From NCBI GenBank assembly GCA_024399225.1, contig JAKSHV010000015.1, forward strand, positions 1-11,596: 11,596 bases of DNA. Reading direction: 5' to 3'. Below the pieces are notes generated by a model. That model was not told where the DNA came from, did not search any database, and worked only from the letters and a program-made list of their open reading frames with translations. Positions 1 to 6,267 of the stretch are shown here, in pieces; the first letter of the stretch is position 1; every line of letters starts with the position of its first letter. The translations under genes were made by a program, and so were the position numbers. Origin of the DNA: an archaeon. GTDB taxonomy: Archaea; Thermoplasmatota; Thermoplasmata; Methanomassiliicoccales; Methanomethylophilaceae.

Positions 1-8
1 TGACCTAA

Positions 9-431
9 ATGCCTAGCAGAACTAAGAAATTCAGGGGATCCAGGACCCACGGACGCGGAAAGAAATCCGGACGTGGAGCAGGTATCATCGGAGGACGCGG
101 AAACGCAGGACTCGGAAAGACCGGCAAGATCTGGATGCTGAAATACGACAGGAACCACTACGGACACTACGGCTTCAAGAGGCCTCAGTGTGTCGTCAAA
201 GCCAACAGCACCATCAACGTGGCCGAGCTCCAGAGGAACCTCGACCGCTTTGTTGCCATGGGCTTTGCAAAGCAGGACGGCGAGAAATACACCGTCAACC
301 TGACTGACGCTGGTATTGACAAACTCCTCGGAAGCGGAAACATCGACGTCGCAGTCGACGTTACCGTCGCCGAGACCTCCGCAAAGGCCAAAGAGAAGAT
401 CGAGGCCGTTGGCGGATCCATTGTCGAGTAA
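9..431 (+). CDS. rpl15: 50S ribosomal protein L15 (uL15, archaeal/L27a type)
   Basis: This 140-residue protein is a structural component of the large ribosomal subunit, where it binds 23S rRNA. The N-terminal third is the glycine- and arginine-rich extension typical of uL15/L27a (RGSRTHGRGKKSGRGAG at about residues 9-25, then GGRGNAG), which threads into rRNA. It is followed by the archaeal/eukaryotic KYDRNHYGHYGFKRP stretch at about residues 45-59 and a globular C-terminal domain. The length is normal for archaeal L15. The gene directly precedes secY, the conserved order at the end of the spc-type ribosomal operon. The first bases of the window (TGA at 1-3 or TAA at 6-8) may be the end of the preceding ribosomal gene, possibly rpl30, but it is not visible. 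No good Shine-Dalgarno is visible in the eight bases available. It ends in TAA. Confidence 0.96.
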   Translation: MPSRTKKFRGSRTHGRGKKSGRGAGIIGGRGNAGLGKTGKIWMLKYDRNHYGHYGFKRPQCVVKANSTINVAELQRNLDRFVAMGFAKQDGEKYTVNLTDAGIDKLLGSGNIDVAVDVTVAETSAKAKEKIEAVGGSIVE

Positions 432-437
432 GCTCAC

Positions 438-443
438 AAGGAG
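438..443 (+). promoter_or_regulatory. Shine-Dalgarno site of secY
   Basis: AAGGAG lies 8 bases before the secY ATG at 452, in the 20-base gap after the rpl15 stop. It matches the archaeal anti-Shine-Dalgarno end of 16S rRNA and supports this start. It also indicates that secY is translated independently within the ribosomal operon transcript. Confidence 0.75.
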
Positions 444-451
444 TAATTCAG

Positions 452-1993
452 ATGGATGATGCAAAACCGAGCCTGTTGTACAAGGTAAAACCTATCGGCG
501 ACAGGCTCCCCGCTGTCAAACGCCCTGAAGGACATGTTCACTTCAGGACGAAGATCATGTGGGTCGCGGTCATCCTGGTCCTGTACTTCGTGATGTCGAA
601 CGTATATGTCTGGGGACTGGATCAGTCCGGTTCCCTGGATATGTTCGCCCAGTACAGGACCATCATGGCCGGGGCGTCCGGTACGATCCTACAATTGGGT
701 ATTGGACCGATCGTTACCGCGTCCATCATCATGCAGCTGTTTGTCGGTGCTAAGATCATCAAGTTAGATCTTAGTAACAAGAAAGACAAAGCCTGTTATC
801 AGTCTGTGATGAAAGTCCTGGTCCTAGTGATGATCTTCATCGAGGCCATCCCCCAGGTCTACGGTTACCTTGTGCCCTCTGATGCCTTCAACGCACAGTT
901 CGGAAGCATCGGTGCAAAGTTCCTGATCATCCTCCAGCTGTTCATCGGTTCCTATCTGGTATTCCTCTTCGACGAGGTAATTTCCAAATGGGGAATCGGA
1001 AGCGGTATCTCACTGTTCATCGCAGCGGGAGTCGCACAGGCCGTATTCACAGGTGCACTGAACTGGTATCCCATCGCTAGCGATGCGGCATACTCGCTAT
1101 CCAACCCGCCTGCCGGAACTATTCCCAAGGCAATCTACTTCATAATGAACACCACCTCCGCCGAAATGGCCTCTGGTGGCTATGAAGTAATCCTCCTGCA
1201 GCAGCCCAACCCTCTGATTGCACTGATCGGAACCCTGGTAATCTTCCTGATAGTCGTCTATCTGGAATCCAGTCGTATCGAGCTTCCTCTCTCCCACGGA
1301 AACGCAAGGGGAGCAAGGGGAAAATACCCCATCAAGCTCATGTACGCAAGCAACATCCCTGTCATCCTGATGTCCGCCCTCCTGGCAAACATCAGCATGG
1401 TATGTCTGCTCCTGTACACCAACGACTTCCTCAGTTCCATCCCCCTCATCGGAGGCAACGACTGCATCGGTATCTACGAGACCGGACAGACCTCTGCGTC
1501 TGGCGGTATGGCGTGGTACCTGTCCACCCCTCAGGGAATCACTGACTGGCTCATGCCTATCCTTGATCCCAACGGAAGCTGGGGTAACAGCAAGGGAGTC
1601 ATCCAGAACATCTGCCACGTGCTGATCTATATGACTGTCATGGTCATCGGATCCATCATGTTCGCCAAGTTCTGGGTCGAGACCACTAACCTCGGTCCCG
1701 AGTCTGTCGCCAACAACATCCAGAGGAGCGGAATGCAGATTCCCGGATTCAGGAGAGATCCTCGTATCCTTACCAAAGTCCTCGAGAGGTACATCCCCAC
1801 GATCACCGTGCTCTCCGGAGCATTGATCGGACTGCTTGCAGCAGTAGCTGATATGATCGGAACCACCGGTAACGCTACCGGTACCGGTCTGCTGCTTACT
1901 GTAGGTATCATCATCCGCTTCTACGAAGCACTCGGAAAAGAGCAGATGATGGAGATGAACCCCATGATGAGAGGATTCTTCGGCGGTGAATGA
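452..1993 (+). CDS. secY: Preprotein translocase subunit SecY (Sec61 alpha homologue)
   Basis: SecY is the channel-forming subunit of the SecYEbeta complex in the cytoplasmic membrane and passes or laterally inserts nascent proteins. The 513-residue product has the ten-helix SecY pattern. TM1 is at about 34-56, with an external plug segment after it. TM2 carries GIGPIVTASIIMQL (83-96), TM5 begins at GIGSGISLFIAAG (181-193), the cytosolic ribosome-docking loop contains RGKYPIKLMYASNIPV (289-304), and TM10 is GTGLLLTVGIIIRFYEAL (476-493). The large external insertion at about 315-380 between TM7 and TM8 makes it somewhat longer than usual for archaeal SecY. A Shine-Dalgarno at 438-443 supports the ATG at 452. 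The stop overlaps an ATG of the next gene (ATGA at 1990-1993). No adk gene follows it, unlike many euryarchaeal operons. Confidence 0.97.
   Translation: MDDAKPSLLYKVKPIGDRLPAVKRPEGHVHFRTKIMWVAVILVLYFVMSNVYVWGLDQSGSLDMFAQYRTIMAGASGTILQLGIGPIVTASIIMQLFVGAKIIKLDLSNKKDKACYQSVMKVLVLVMIFIEAIPQVYGYLVPSDAFNAQFGSIGAKFLIILQLFIGSYLVFLFDEVISKWGIGSGISLFIAAGVAQAVFTGALNWYPIASDAAYSLSNPPAGTIPKAIYFIMNTTSAEMASGGYEVILLQQPNPLIALIGTLVIFLIVVYLESSRIELPLSHGNARGARGKYPIKLMYASNIPVILMSALLANISMVCLLLYTNDFLSSIPLIGGNDCIGIYETGQTSASGGMAWYLSTPQGITDWLMPILDPNGSWGNSKGVIQNICHVLIYMTVMVIGSIMFAKFWVETTNLGPESVANNIQRSGMQIPGFRRDPRILTKVLERYIPTITVLSGALIGLLAAVADMIGTTGNATGTGLLLTVGIIIRFYEALGKEQMMEMNPMMRGFFGGE
1985..1989 (+). promoter_or_regulatory. 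Shine-Dalgarno site for the DUF106 gene, inside the secY 3' end
   Basis: GGTGA lies in the last codons of secY. It touches the first possible ATG (1990) directly but sits 6 bases before the in-frame ATG at 1996, which is the better spacing. This argues for initiation at 1996, with the ATGA at 1990-1993 reflecting termination of secY. Confidence 0.55.
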
Positions 1994-1995
1994 AA

Positions 1996-2682
1996 ATGGC
2001 AAACCCCGGTAGTCCTGAACAAATGAGAGAATCACAGCAGCAGAACATGCAGCCCATGCCTACCAGCACCCTGGTGGGCATGATGGCTACTCTGCTCATC
2101 ATGATGGTGGTCGTATCCTTCAGATCTGAGATCGGAGGTGCACTCAACGTCGTGTTCCAGTACGTCGACTTCAACGGCGAGTACCCTGTACTCACCCTCG
2201 TTATCGCCGGACTGATCATGATCACCCTGAGCACCACTGTCAGGAGCCTGCTCAGCGACCCTATCGCTATGGCAAAATCTCAGCATCTTCAGAGCGAGTA
2301 CAACGCAGAGATGCGCAAGGCCCGCACAGAGAACAACCTCTACAAGCTGAAGAAACTTCAGGACCTCCAGCCTCAGATGATGTCCGCTTCGATGGAACAG
2401 AGCACCAAGCAGATGAAACTTATGCCTGTAACAATGGTATTTGTCATCCCCATCTACGCCTGGATCTGGTTCTTCGTCAGCAACACCGTCTCTCCCGAGA
2501 TGTTGATCATCAACATGCCTTGGGGAGATGCGAATCTGAATGACATGCTGTTGAACTTCATGCCCGTCTGGATCATCATCTACACCCTGATCAGCCTTCC
2601 TATCGGACAGCTCGAGAACAAGATCATCAACTTCTTCCTGTTCAAGAGGCGTCTTGCGAAGCTCGACAAAGGTGAAGCATGA
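1996..2682 (+). CDS. DUF106/EMC3-type membrane insertase (archaeal YidC/Oxa1 superfamily)
   Basis: This is an integral membrane protein of about 228 residues. The DUF106 family (related to EMC3 and TMCO1, within the Oxa1/YidC/Get1 superfamily) is thought to help insert membrane proteins alongside or independently of SecYEbeta. Counting from this start, hydrophobic segments lie at about 23-41, 64-82, 142-164 and 186-204. A charged, probably coiled-coil cytosolic segment (about 90-138, rich in K, E, Q and M) separates the second and third, which is the hallmark arrangement. The C-terminal tail is basic (FKRRLAKLDK). I chose the ATG at 1996 because GGTGA at 1985-1989 is correctly spaced for it; the ATG at 1990 would add two residues. 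The gene is between secY and the cmk-cbf5 fusion, overlapping the next gene by four bases, so it is probably translationally coupled. The family assignment rests on layout and context rather than a single diagnostic motif. Confidence 0.87.
   Translation: MANPGSPEQMRESQQQNMQPMPTSTLVGMMATLLIMMVVVSFRSEIGGALNVVFQYVDFNGEYPVLTLVIAGLIMITLSTTVRSLLSDPIAMAKSQHLQSEYNAEMRKARTENNLYKLKKLQDLQPQMMSASMEQSTKQMKLMPVTMVFVIPIYAWIWFFVSNTVSPEMLIINMPWGDANLNDMLLNFMPVWIIIYTLISLPIGQLENKIINFFLFKRRLAKLDKGEA
2671..2675 (+). promoter_or_regulatory. Shine-Dalgarno site of the cmk-cbf5 gene
   Basis: GGTGA lies within the last codons of the DUF106 gene, 3 bases before the ATG at 2679. The spacing is short but usable. Together with the ATGA overlap at 2679-2682 it suggests coupled or re-initiating translation. 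Confidence 0.55.
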
Positions 2683-4196
2683 GAATCACAATCAGTGGTC
2701 AGCCTGGAACCGGGAAGACCACTCTCTGCGGCAAACTGTCCGAGGCCCTCGGCCTCAAGGCCGTCGTCTTCGGACAGGTCTTCAGGCAGCTTGCCGCAGA
2801 GAAAGGGATGACCCTCGTCGAGCTCGGGGCGCTCGCCGAGAAGGACCCTCAAATCGATGCGGACATCGACGCCAAAATCGTCGAGACCGCCCGCAACAGC
2901 CCCGATATCATTCTCGAATCCCGTCTGTCCGCATACATGCTGACCCGCAACGGGATTCCCGCACTCCGTGTATATCTGACCGCCAGTCCGGAGGTCAGGT
3001 TCGCAAGGATCGGCCTGCGCGAGGACAAGGAGATCCAGCGTGCCCTGGAAGAGACCGCGGCGCGTGAAGCCTCCGAGGCCAAGCGCTATATGATGTACTA
3101 CAACATCGACATCACCGACAGGAGTGTTTACGACCTTATCGTCGACACCGACAACCTCACTCCCGATGAGGTCCTCCAGAAGATCCTCGACGCCGTACGC
3201 GTCCGAGATATGCTGGTCAAGGACCCTAAGGCAATTCCCGATAAATGGGGCAGACGTCCGTCGGACCGTACAGTGGGAGAACTTCTGAAAGGTGGCGTAA
3301 TCGCACTAGACAAACCTTCCGGACCCACTTCTCATCAGGCCACCGCCTGGGCCAGGGACGCACTCCATTTGGACAAGATCGGTCACGGTGGAACACTCGA
3401 CCCCTATGTCAGTGGAATCCTGCCCATCTGTACCGGAAAGGCCATCCGTCTCACCGACATCGTTCTTTCCTCGGACAAGGAGTACATCTGTCTGATGAAG
3501 CTTCATGGGGACGTTACGGAGAAACGCATACGTGAAGTAATGGCACGCTTCACGGGAAAGATCTATCAGCTTCCTCCCGTCAGGTCGGCCGTCAAGAGAC
3601 AGATGCGTATCAGGACCGTCAAAGAGCTCGAGATCCTCGATATCAAGGGAAGGGACGTACTGTTCCGCATATCCTGCGATGCAGGAACCTATGTCAGGAC
3701 ACTGTGCATCGATATCGGCGAGATGCTCCTCTGCGGAGCCTCCATGACCGAGCTCAGGCGTTCACGTTCCGGTAAGATGAAGGAGGACCATTCTGCAACC
3801 CTTCAGGACCTTGCCGACGCCTACATCTTTTGGCAGCAGGAAGGCCGCGGAGAGTGGCTTAGAAGCCTCATAAAGCCCTTGGAGGTACTGGTGGACCCTC
3901 TGCCCAAAATAATCGTCAAAGCGACCGCCGTAGACGCTGTATGCCATGGTGCAGACCTTTCCGTGAAAGGGGTTCACATGCTCGACCGTGACATCAGGAA
4001 GAACGCACTCGTCGCCATGATGACCGCACGCGGGGAACTTGTCGCCATCGGTAAGATGATGATGTCCACTGACAAACTCATGGCCTCCGATTCCGGTGTT
4101 GCCGTCAAGACCTCCCGTGTGTTCATGGAGGAAGGCCACTATCCCAGAATGTGGAAATACTCCACAGATATCGACGGATTGCAGCTTTCCGAGTGA
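2679..4196 (+). CDS. Fusion: cytidylate kinase (Cmk) + Cbf5/TruB-type pseudouridine synthase with PUA domain
   Basis: One 505-residue frame joins two enzymes that are usually separate. Residues 1-173 are archaeal cytidylate kinase, which phosphorylates CMP/dCMP with ATP: the P-loop GQPGTGKTT is at 7-15, followed by LESRLSAYM (79-87) and the family stretch SEAKRYMMYYNIDITD (132-147). Residues about 180-495 are Cbf5, the catalytic subunit of H/ACA ribonucleoprotein that makes pseudouridine in rRNA and tRNA. It shows LDKPSGPTSH (210-219), the catalytic motif GHGGTLDP with Asp241, PPVRSAVKR (299-307), DAGTYVRTL (334-342), ELRRSRSG (358-365), and a C-terminal PUA domain from about 408 (CHGADLSVKG at 422-431, LVAIGKMMM at 454-462). 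Both halves look complete with active-site residues present, joined by a linker of only about 20 residues that includes Cbf5's own N-terminal extension. In many euryarchaea cmk and cbf5 are separated by rpl14e, so loss of that gene could have produced the fusion. It starts in an ATGA overlap with the upstream gene. Confidence 0.93.
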   Translation: MRITISGQPGTGKTTLCGKLSEALGLKAVVFGQVFRQLAAEKGMTLVELGALAEKDPQIDADIDAKIVETARNSPDIILESRLSAYMLTRNGIPALRVYLTASPEVRFARIGLREDKEIQRALEETAAREASEAKRYMMYYNIDITDRSVYDLIVDTDNLTPDEVLQKILDAVRVRDMLVKDPKAIPDKWGRRPSDRTVGELLKGGVIALDKPSGPTSHQATAWARDALHLDKIGHGGTLDPYVSGILPICTGKAIRLTDIVLSSDKEYICLMKLHGDVTEKRIREVMARFTGKIYQLPPVRSAVKRQMRIRTVKELEILDIKGRDVLFRISCDAGTYVRTLCIDIGEMLLCGASMTELRRSRSGKMKEDHSATLQDLADAYIFWQQEGRGEWLRSLIKPLEVLVDPLPKIIVKATAVDAVCHGADLSVKGVHMLDRDIRKNALVAMMTARGELVAIGKMMMSTDKLMASDSGVAVKTSRVFMEEGHYPRMWKYSTDIDGLQLSE

Positions 4197-4207
4197 AAAT
4201 CCCAATA

Positions 4208-4217
4208 GCTTTTTTAA
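4208..4217 (+). promoter_or_regulatory. T6-A2 element: likely terminator tract of the ribosomal operon and/or TATA box of the next gene
   Basis: The 43-base gap between the cmk-cbf5 stop and the next ATG contains GCTTTTTTAA. The six T's are a plausible archaeal termination tract, since archaeal RNA polymerase can terminate on T-runs without a hairpin. The same AT-rich block is centred about 26 bases before the ATG at 4240, where a TATA box for a nearly leaderless transcript would sit. It may do both jobs. I see no clear hairpin here. Confidence 0.45.
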
Positions 4218-4239
4218 TTGCCACATAATGGGGTAATCG

Positions 4240-4581
4240 ATGGGAATCTTTTCGAAAGAGGAAATACTGCTTGAGCAGAACAACGTACGTCTAGGCGAGT
4301 TCGATCCTACGAACTCCACTGGCACATGTTACTTCAACATACTCAAGTTTCCTTTTGATGTTAAGAAGAATCGTATGGTCCGCGTCCATGTGGTCTCCGA
4401 GTTGCCCATCGACGTAGCCGTAGCATCTTCTGTCGGGCTTGTCGGTGAGGTTGGTGGAGTCACTGAAACCACTCTCGGACCGTACAGCACAAAGAATTGT
4501 ACCGATATGTGCGTGTTTCTGGGTATAACTCCCGGGGACAAATCCACCGTTTCGGTCAAGGTTTGGTCCGACAGTAAATGA
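4240..4581 (+). CDS. Small hypothetical protein, probably beta-rich, soluble
   Basis: I do not recognise this 113-residue protein. It has no signal peptide and no membrane helix. The sequence alternates short hydrophobic strands with polar turns, for example MVRVHVVSELPIDVAVAS at about 47-64, then GPYSTKNCTDMCVFLGI at about 81-97 and a terminal strand TVSVKVWSD. This suggests a compact beta-sandwich of the kind seen in binding domains. That fold is a guess from pattern only. Cysteines occur at about 30, 88 and 92. The gene begins a new transcription unit after the ribosomal operon, with a TATA-like block 26 bases upstream and only a weak GGGGT (4229-4233) as a possible ribosome site. Its stop overlaps the start of the downstream membrane-protein gene (ATGA at 4578-4581), which implies coupled translation and possibly a physical partnership with that protein. 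Confidence 0.7.
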   Translation: MGIFSKEEILLEQNNVRLGEFDPTNSTGTCYFNILKFPFDVKKNRMVRVHVVSELPIDVAVASSVGLVGEVGGVTETTLGPYSTKNCTDMCVFLGITPGDKSTVSVKVWSDSK

Positions 4582-5678
4582 TGCGTATTGTGGATGGGGA
4601 GAAACACAGTTTCTGGGCGGACGGTCTGCCCGCGGGACTGTCTGTCGTACGTCAGTTCGACAAGTTGGTATTGGCCGTATGGGTACTTTGTCTTGCAGCT
4701 TACGCTGTGGGTTTCTATTTCCTTCTGGATTATTACGATCTGTACACCCTTCTGGCATACATCAGCGTACCTTCCGCCATTGTAGGTCTCGTCTACATCA
4801 TCGACCGCAAGAACATCATCGCTCTCGTGGTCCTTGCCGTGCTGTGTGTGGTGACGTATCTGGCATTCGAGAACTTGCTCTATATGCTCATCATAGTCTA
4901 CCTGTTCTTCGGCAGTTTGGGCGTCTCCTGCATCGTGGATGCGATCCAGCGTATGATCTTCTACGAGGTCGTGAGCCACATCAGGTACGTCAACGTCAAG
5001 GAGAAGTTGACTCTTGGCGACCGCCTTATCGCATTCCTGTTCAATGTCCCTCCGGACCTAGATACAAGGAACATCACCATCAATCCCAAGAAACTCGGAA
5101 AGTTTGCCTGGAGGGAGATGGGAAGCACCATATTCCTTTCCATGATCGTCGGAATGTTCTTCTGGATCTATCTTTCGATGAACCCTATGGGTACCGCCGA
5201 GATCTCCGCATCCGTGCCTCTGTTCATCTTCGGAGTGATCCTTTACATCCCCATCTTCGTCATGCCTATCTCCGTCTTCAAATCGCTTGATGTGAAGATT
5301 ACCACCAACTACCGTGATTTCAAACTGTACAACGGTGCCTGTGCAACCATTCAGAGGATGGCCATCCCCATCGCAGGAGCGTTCATGTATGTCCTCACCA
5401 AGATGAAGGACACCGACCCTGTCGAGGTCCTTCTCTTCATCGCCTACTCCGCGGCATTTATCCTCTTCATCGTGATTCTCATCTCCCTCGTGTACTACTA
5501 TGCGATGGAGGCGACAACCTCTTCGGACATCTCCAAGAAGTGGAATCTGTTCATTCCCGTCCCCCTTATGATGAGTCTTCACGAGGATAAGGACAAGGAT
5601 GTGCCAGTATGTCCCGGAACCCCCGTCAGGGATGAAGAGGACATGAGCGAAATCGATCTCAGTATCCGCAAACAGTGA
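4578..5678 (+). CDS. Polytopic membrane protein of unknown function
   Basis: This 366-residue protein has about seven or eight hydrophobic helices, at roughly 30-50, 57-76, 78-97, 99-123, 183-202, 213-235, possibly 259-275, and 284-309. A soluble loop at about 124-182 between the helix groups contains DRLIAFLFNVPPDLDTRNITINPK (148-171, listed here by position for its NVPPD core). The C-terminal tail from about 320 is hydrophilic and strongly charged, with acidic clusters and a CPGTP motif at about 345-349. I see no nucleotide-binding or catalytic motif and cannot assign a transporter family. The tail, by the positive-inside tendency, may be cytosolic. Start could be the ATG at 4578 or the adjacent one at 4581; 4578 gives the four-base overlap with the upstream small gene. 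No clear Shine-Dalgarno is present, so coupling to the upstream gene is likely. A strong hairpin terminator follows 15 bases after the stop. Confidence 0.75.
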   Translation: MMRIVDGEKHSFWADGLPAGLSVVRQFDKLVLAVWVLCLAAYAVGFYFLLDYYDLYTLLAYISVPSAIVGLVYIIDRKNIIALVVLAVLCVVTYLAFENLLYMLIIVYLFFGSLGVSCIVDAIQRMIFYEVVSHIRYVNVKEKLTLGDRLIAFLFNVPPDLDTRNITINPKKLGKFAWREMGSTIFLSMIVGMFFWIYLSMNPMGTAEISASVPLFIFGVILYIPIFVMPISVFKSLDVKITTNYRDFKLYNGACATIQRMAIPIAGAFMYVLTKMKDTDPVEVLLFIAYSAAFILFIVILISLVYYYAMEATTSSDISKKWNLFIPVPLMMSLHEDKDKDVPVCPGTPVRDEEDMSEIDLSIRKQ

Positions 5679-5693
5679 GATAGAAAAATAAGT

Positions 5694-5724
5694 GGATTGT
5701 GCCGATCTGGCACAATCCTTTTTT
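5694..5724 (+). terminator. Hairpin plus T6 terminator, probably bidirectional
   Basis: A perfect 10-bp stem (GGATTGTGCC at 5694-5703, GGCACAATCC at 5709-5718) with a 5-base GATCT loop is followed by six T's (5719-5724). It lies between two convergent genes. Read on the other strand, the hairpin is followed by a T-rich run (complement of AAAAATAA at 5684-5691), so it can end transcripts from both sides. The form is that of a bacterial-style intrinsic terminator, which is not required in archaea, where a T-run can suffice. Confidence 0.8.
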
Positions 5725-5729
5725 GACCT

Positions 5730-6176
5730 TCAGATCTGGAATCCGCCGGAGGTGTTGGGGTTTGCCTTACCTGCCGCGGTCCAGCTTGCGAAGATGGGTT
5801 TGAAGACTTCGACGGAGGTCATTCCGGGAGTCTTACGGAGTCCGATGATCTCGGGTTCCTTGTTGTTGCTGATGATGATCTTGTACTTCTGCTCCTGATT
5901 GTTGACGGAGACGGGCGCTTTGTCGTTTTTGACGATGGCTGCGATGGTCTTGTCTGCCATGAGCTGGATCTCCTCGGGAGTGTACTCGTCGGGAACCTTG
6001 AAGATGAAGCAGCATTCCTCGGTCTCGCCGTTGATCATGAACGAAGGGTCTGCATCTTTCATGAGCTTCTTGAACTTGGCTCCTTCTTCGTCGTCCTCGG
6101 TCAATTCCATGACCTTGTTCTTGAATTTGTAGGGGATATCGAGGTAAATCGAATTCTCTCCGAGAATGTTCCACAT
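5730..6176 (-). CDS. Hypothetical 148-residue protein
   Basis: I do not recognise this protein. It is soluble with no signal peptide or membrane helix. It is acidic in the first half (LTEDDEEG at about 25-32, and PDEYTPEEIQLMADKT at about 62-77, a likely amphipathic helix) and ends in a Gly/Asn/Thr-rich, probably flexible tail (NPNTSGGFQI). A central predicted strand pair ECCFIFKVP (about 54-62) and QKYKIIISN (about 95-103) suggests a small alpha/beta domain. It starts at the ATG at 6176-6174, preceded by an AT-rich element at 6199-6205 that would place transcription start within a few bases of the ATG, so the mRNA is probably leaderless. It faces away from trpS, sharing a 91-base divergent promoter region, and converges on the membrane-protein gene with a shared terminator between them. 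It ends in TGA. Confidence 0.72.
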   Translation of the reverse strand: MWNILGENSIYLDIPYKFKNKVMELTEDDEEGAKFKKLMKDADPSFMINGETEECCFIFKVPDEYTPEEIQLMADKTIAAIVKNDKAPVSVNNQEQKYKIIISNNKEPEIIGLRKTPGMTSVEVFKPIFASWTAAGKANPNTSGGFQI

Positions 6177-6198
6177 AGGTGGCGCATCTTATAACACG

Positions 6199-6205
6199 TT
6201 AATAA
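6199..6205 (-). promoter_or_regulatory. TATA-like box for the 148-residue gene
   Basis: On the - strand this reads TTATTAA, centred about 26 bases before the ATG at 6176. That is the distance expected for a TATA box driving a nearly leaderless archaeal mRNA. Weak support: short AT match and position only. Confidence 0.4.
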
Positions 6206-6223
6206 GTGTGCGTACGCGCGCGT
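6206..6223. other. 18-bp alternating purine/pyrimidine tract in the divergent promoter
   Basis: Every base from 6206 to 6223 alternates purine and pyrimidine (GTGTGCGTACGCGCGCGT), including CG repeats and the palindrome GCGTACGC (6210-6217). Such sequence is prone to form left-handed Z-DNA under negative supercoiling. It sits between the TATA-like boxes of two divergent genes. The function is unknown. Confidence 0.6.
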
Positions 6224-6234
6224 TCTAATACCCC

Positions 6235-6244
6235 AATATTAAAG
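6235..6244 (+). promoter_or_regulatory. TATA-like box for trpS
   Basis: AATATTAAAG is centred about 28 bases before the trpS ATG at 6268. By usual archaeal spacing transcription would begin near 6266, making the trpS mRNA essentially leaderless. This also explains the lack of a Shine-Dalgarno before the gene. A second AT-rich candidate (TTCTAATA at 6223-6230) would start the message near 6253 instead. Confidence 0.5.
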
Positions 6245-6267
6245 TATTCCAGACCTATGGCAGAGCA

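Noticed and set aside
1097..2035. Long open frame of 312 codons antisense to secY
   Set aside because: It mirrors the secY codons and gives a low-complexity His/Asp/Gly-rich product with no motif, whereas secY is unmistakable on the + strand.
2654..3067. Alternative frame over the start of cmk
   Set aside because: It gives an Arg-rich product typical of an off-frame reading, and the Cmk P-loop frame is clear.
4197..4239. Possible small RNA or riboswitch before the 113-residue gene
   Set aside because: The gap is only 43 bases and shows just a T-run and AT-rich promoter-like sequence, with no foldable conserved element I can see.
6194..6209. Possible operator ACAC-N8-GTGT in the trpS divergent promoter
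   Set aside because: The four-base arms are too short to distinguish from chance, and they overlap the TATA-like box and the alternating tract.
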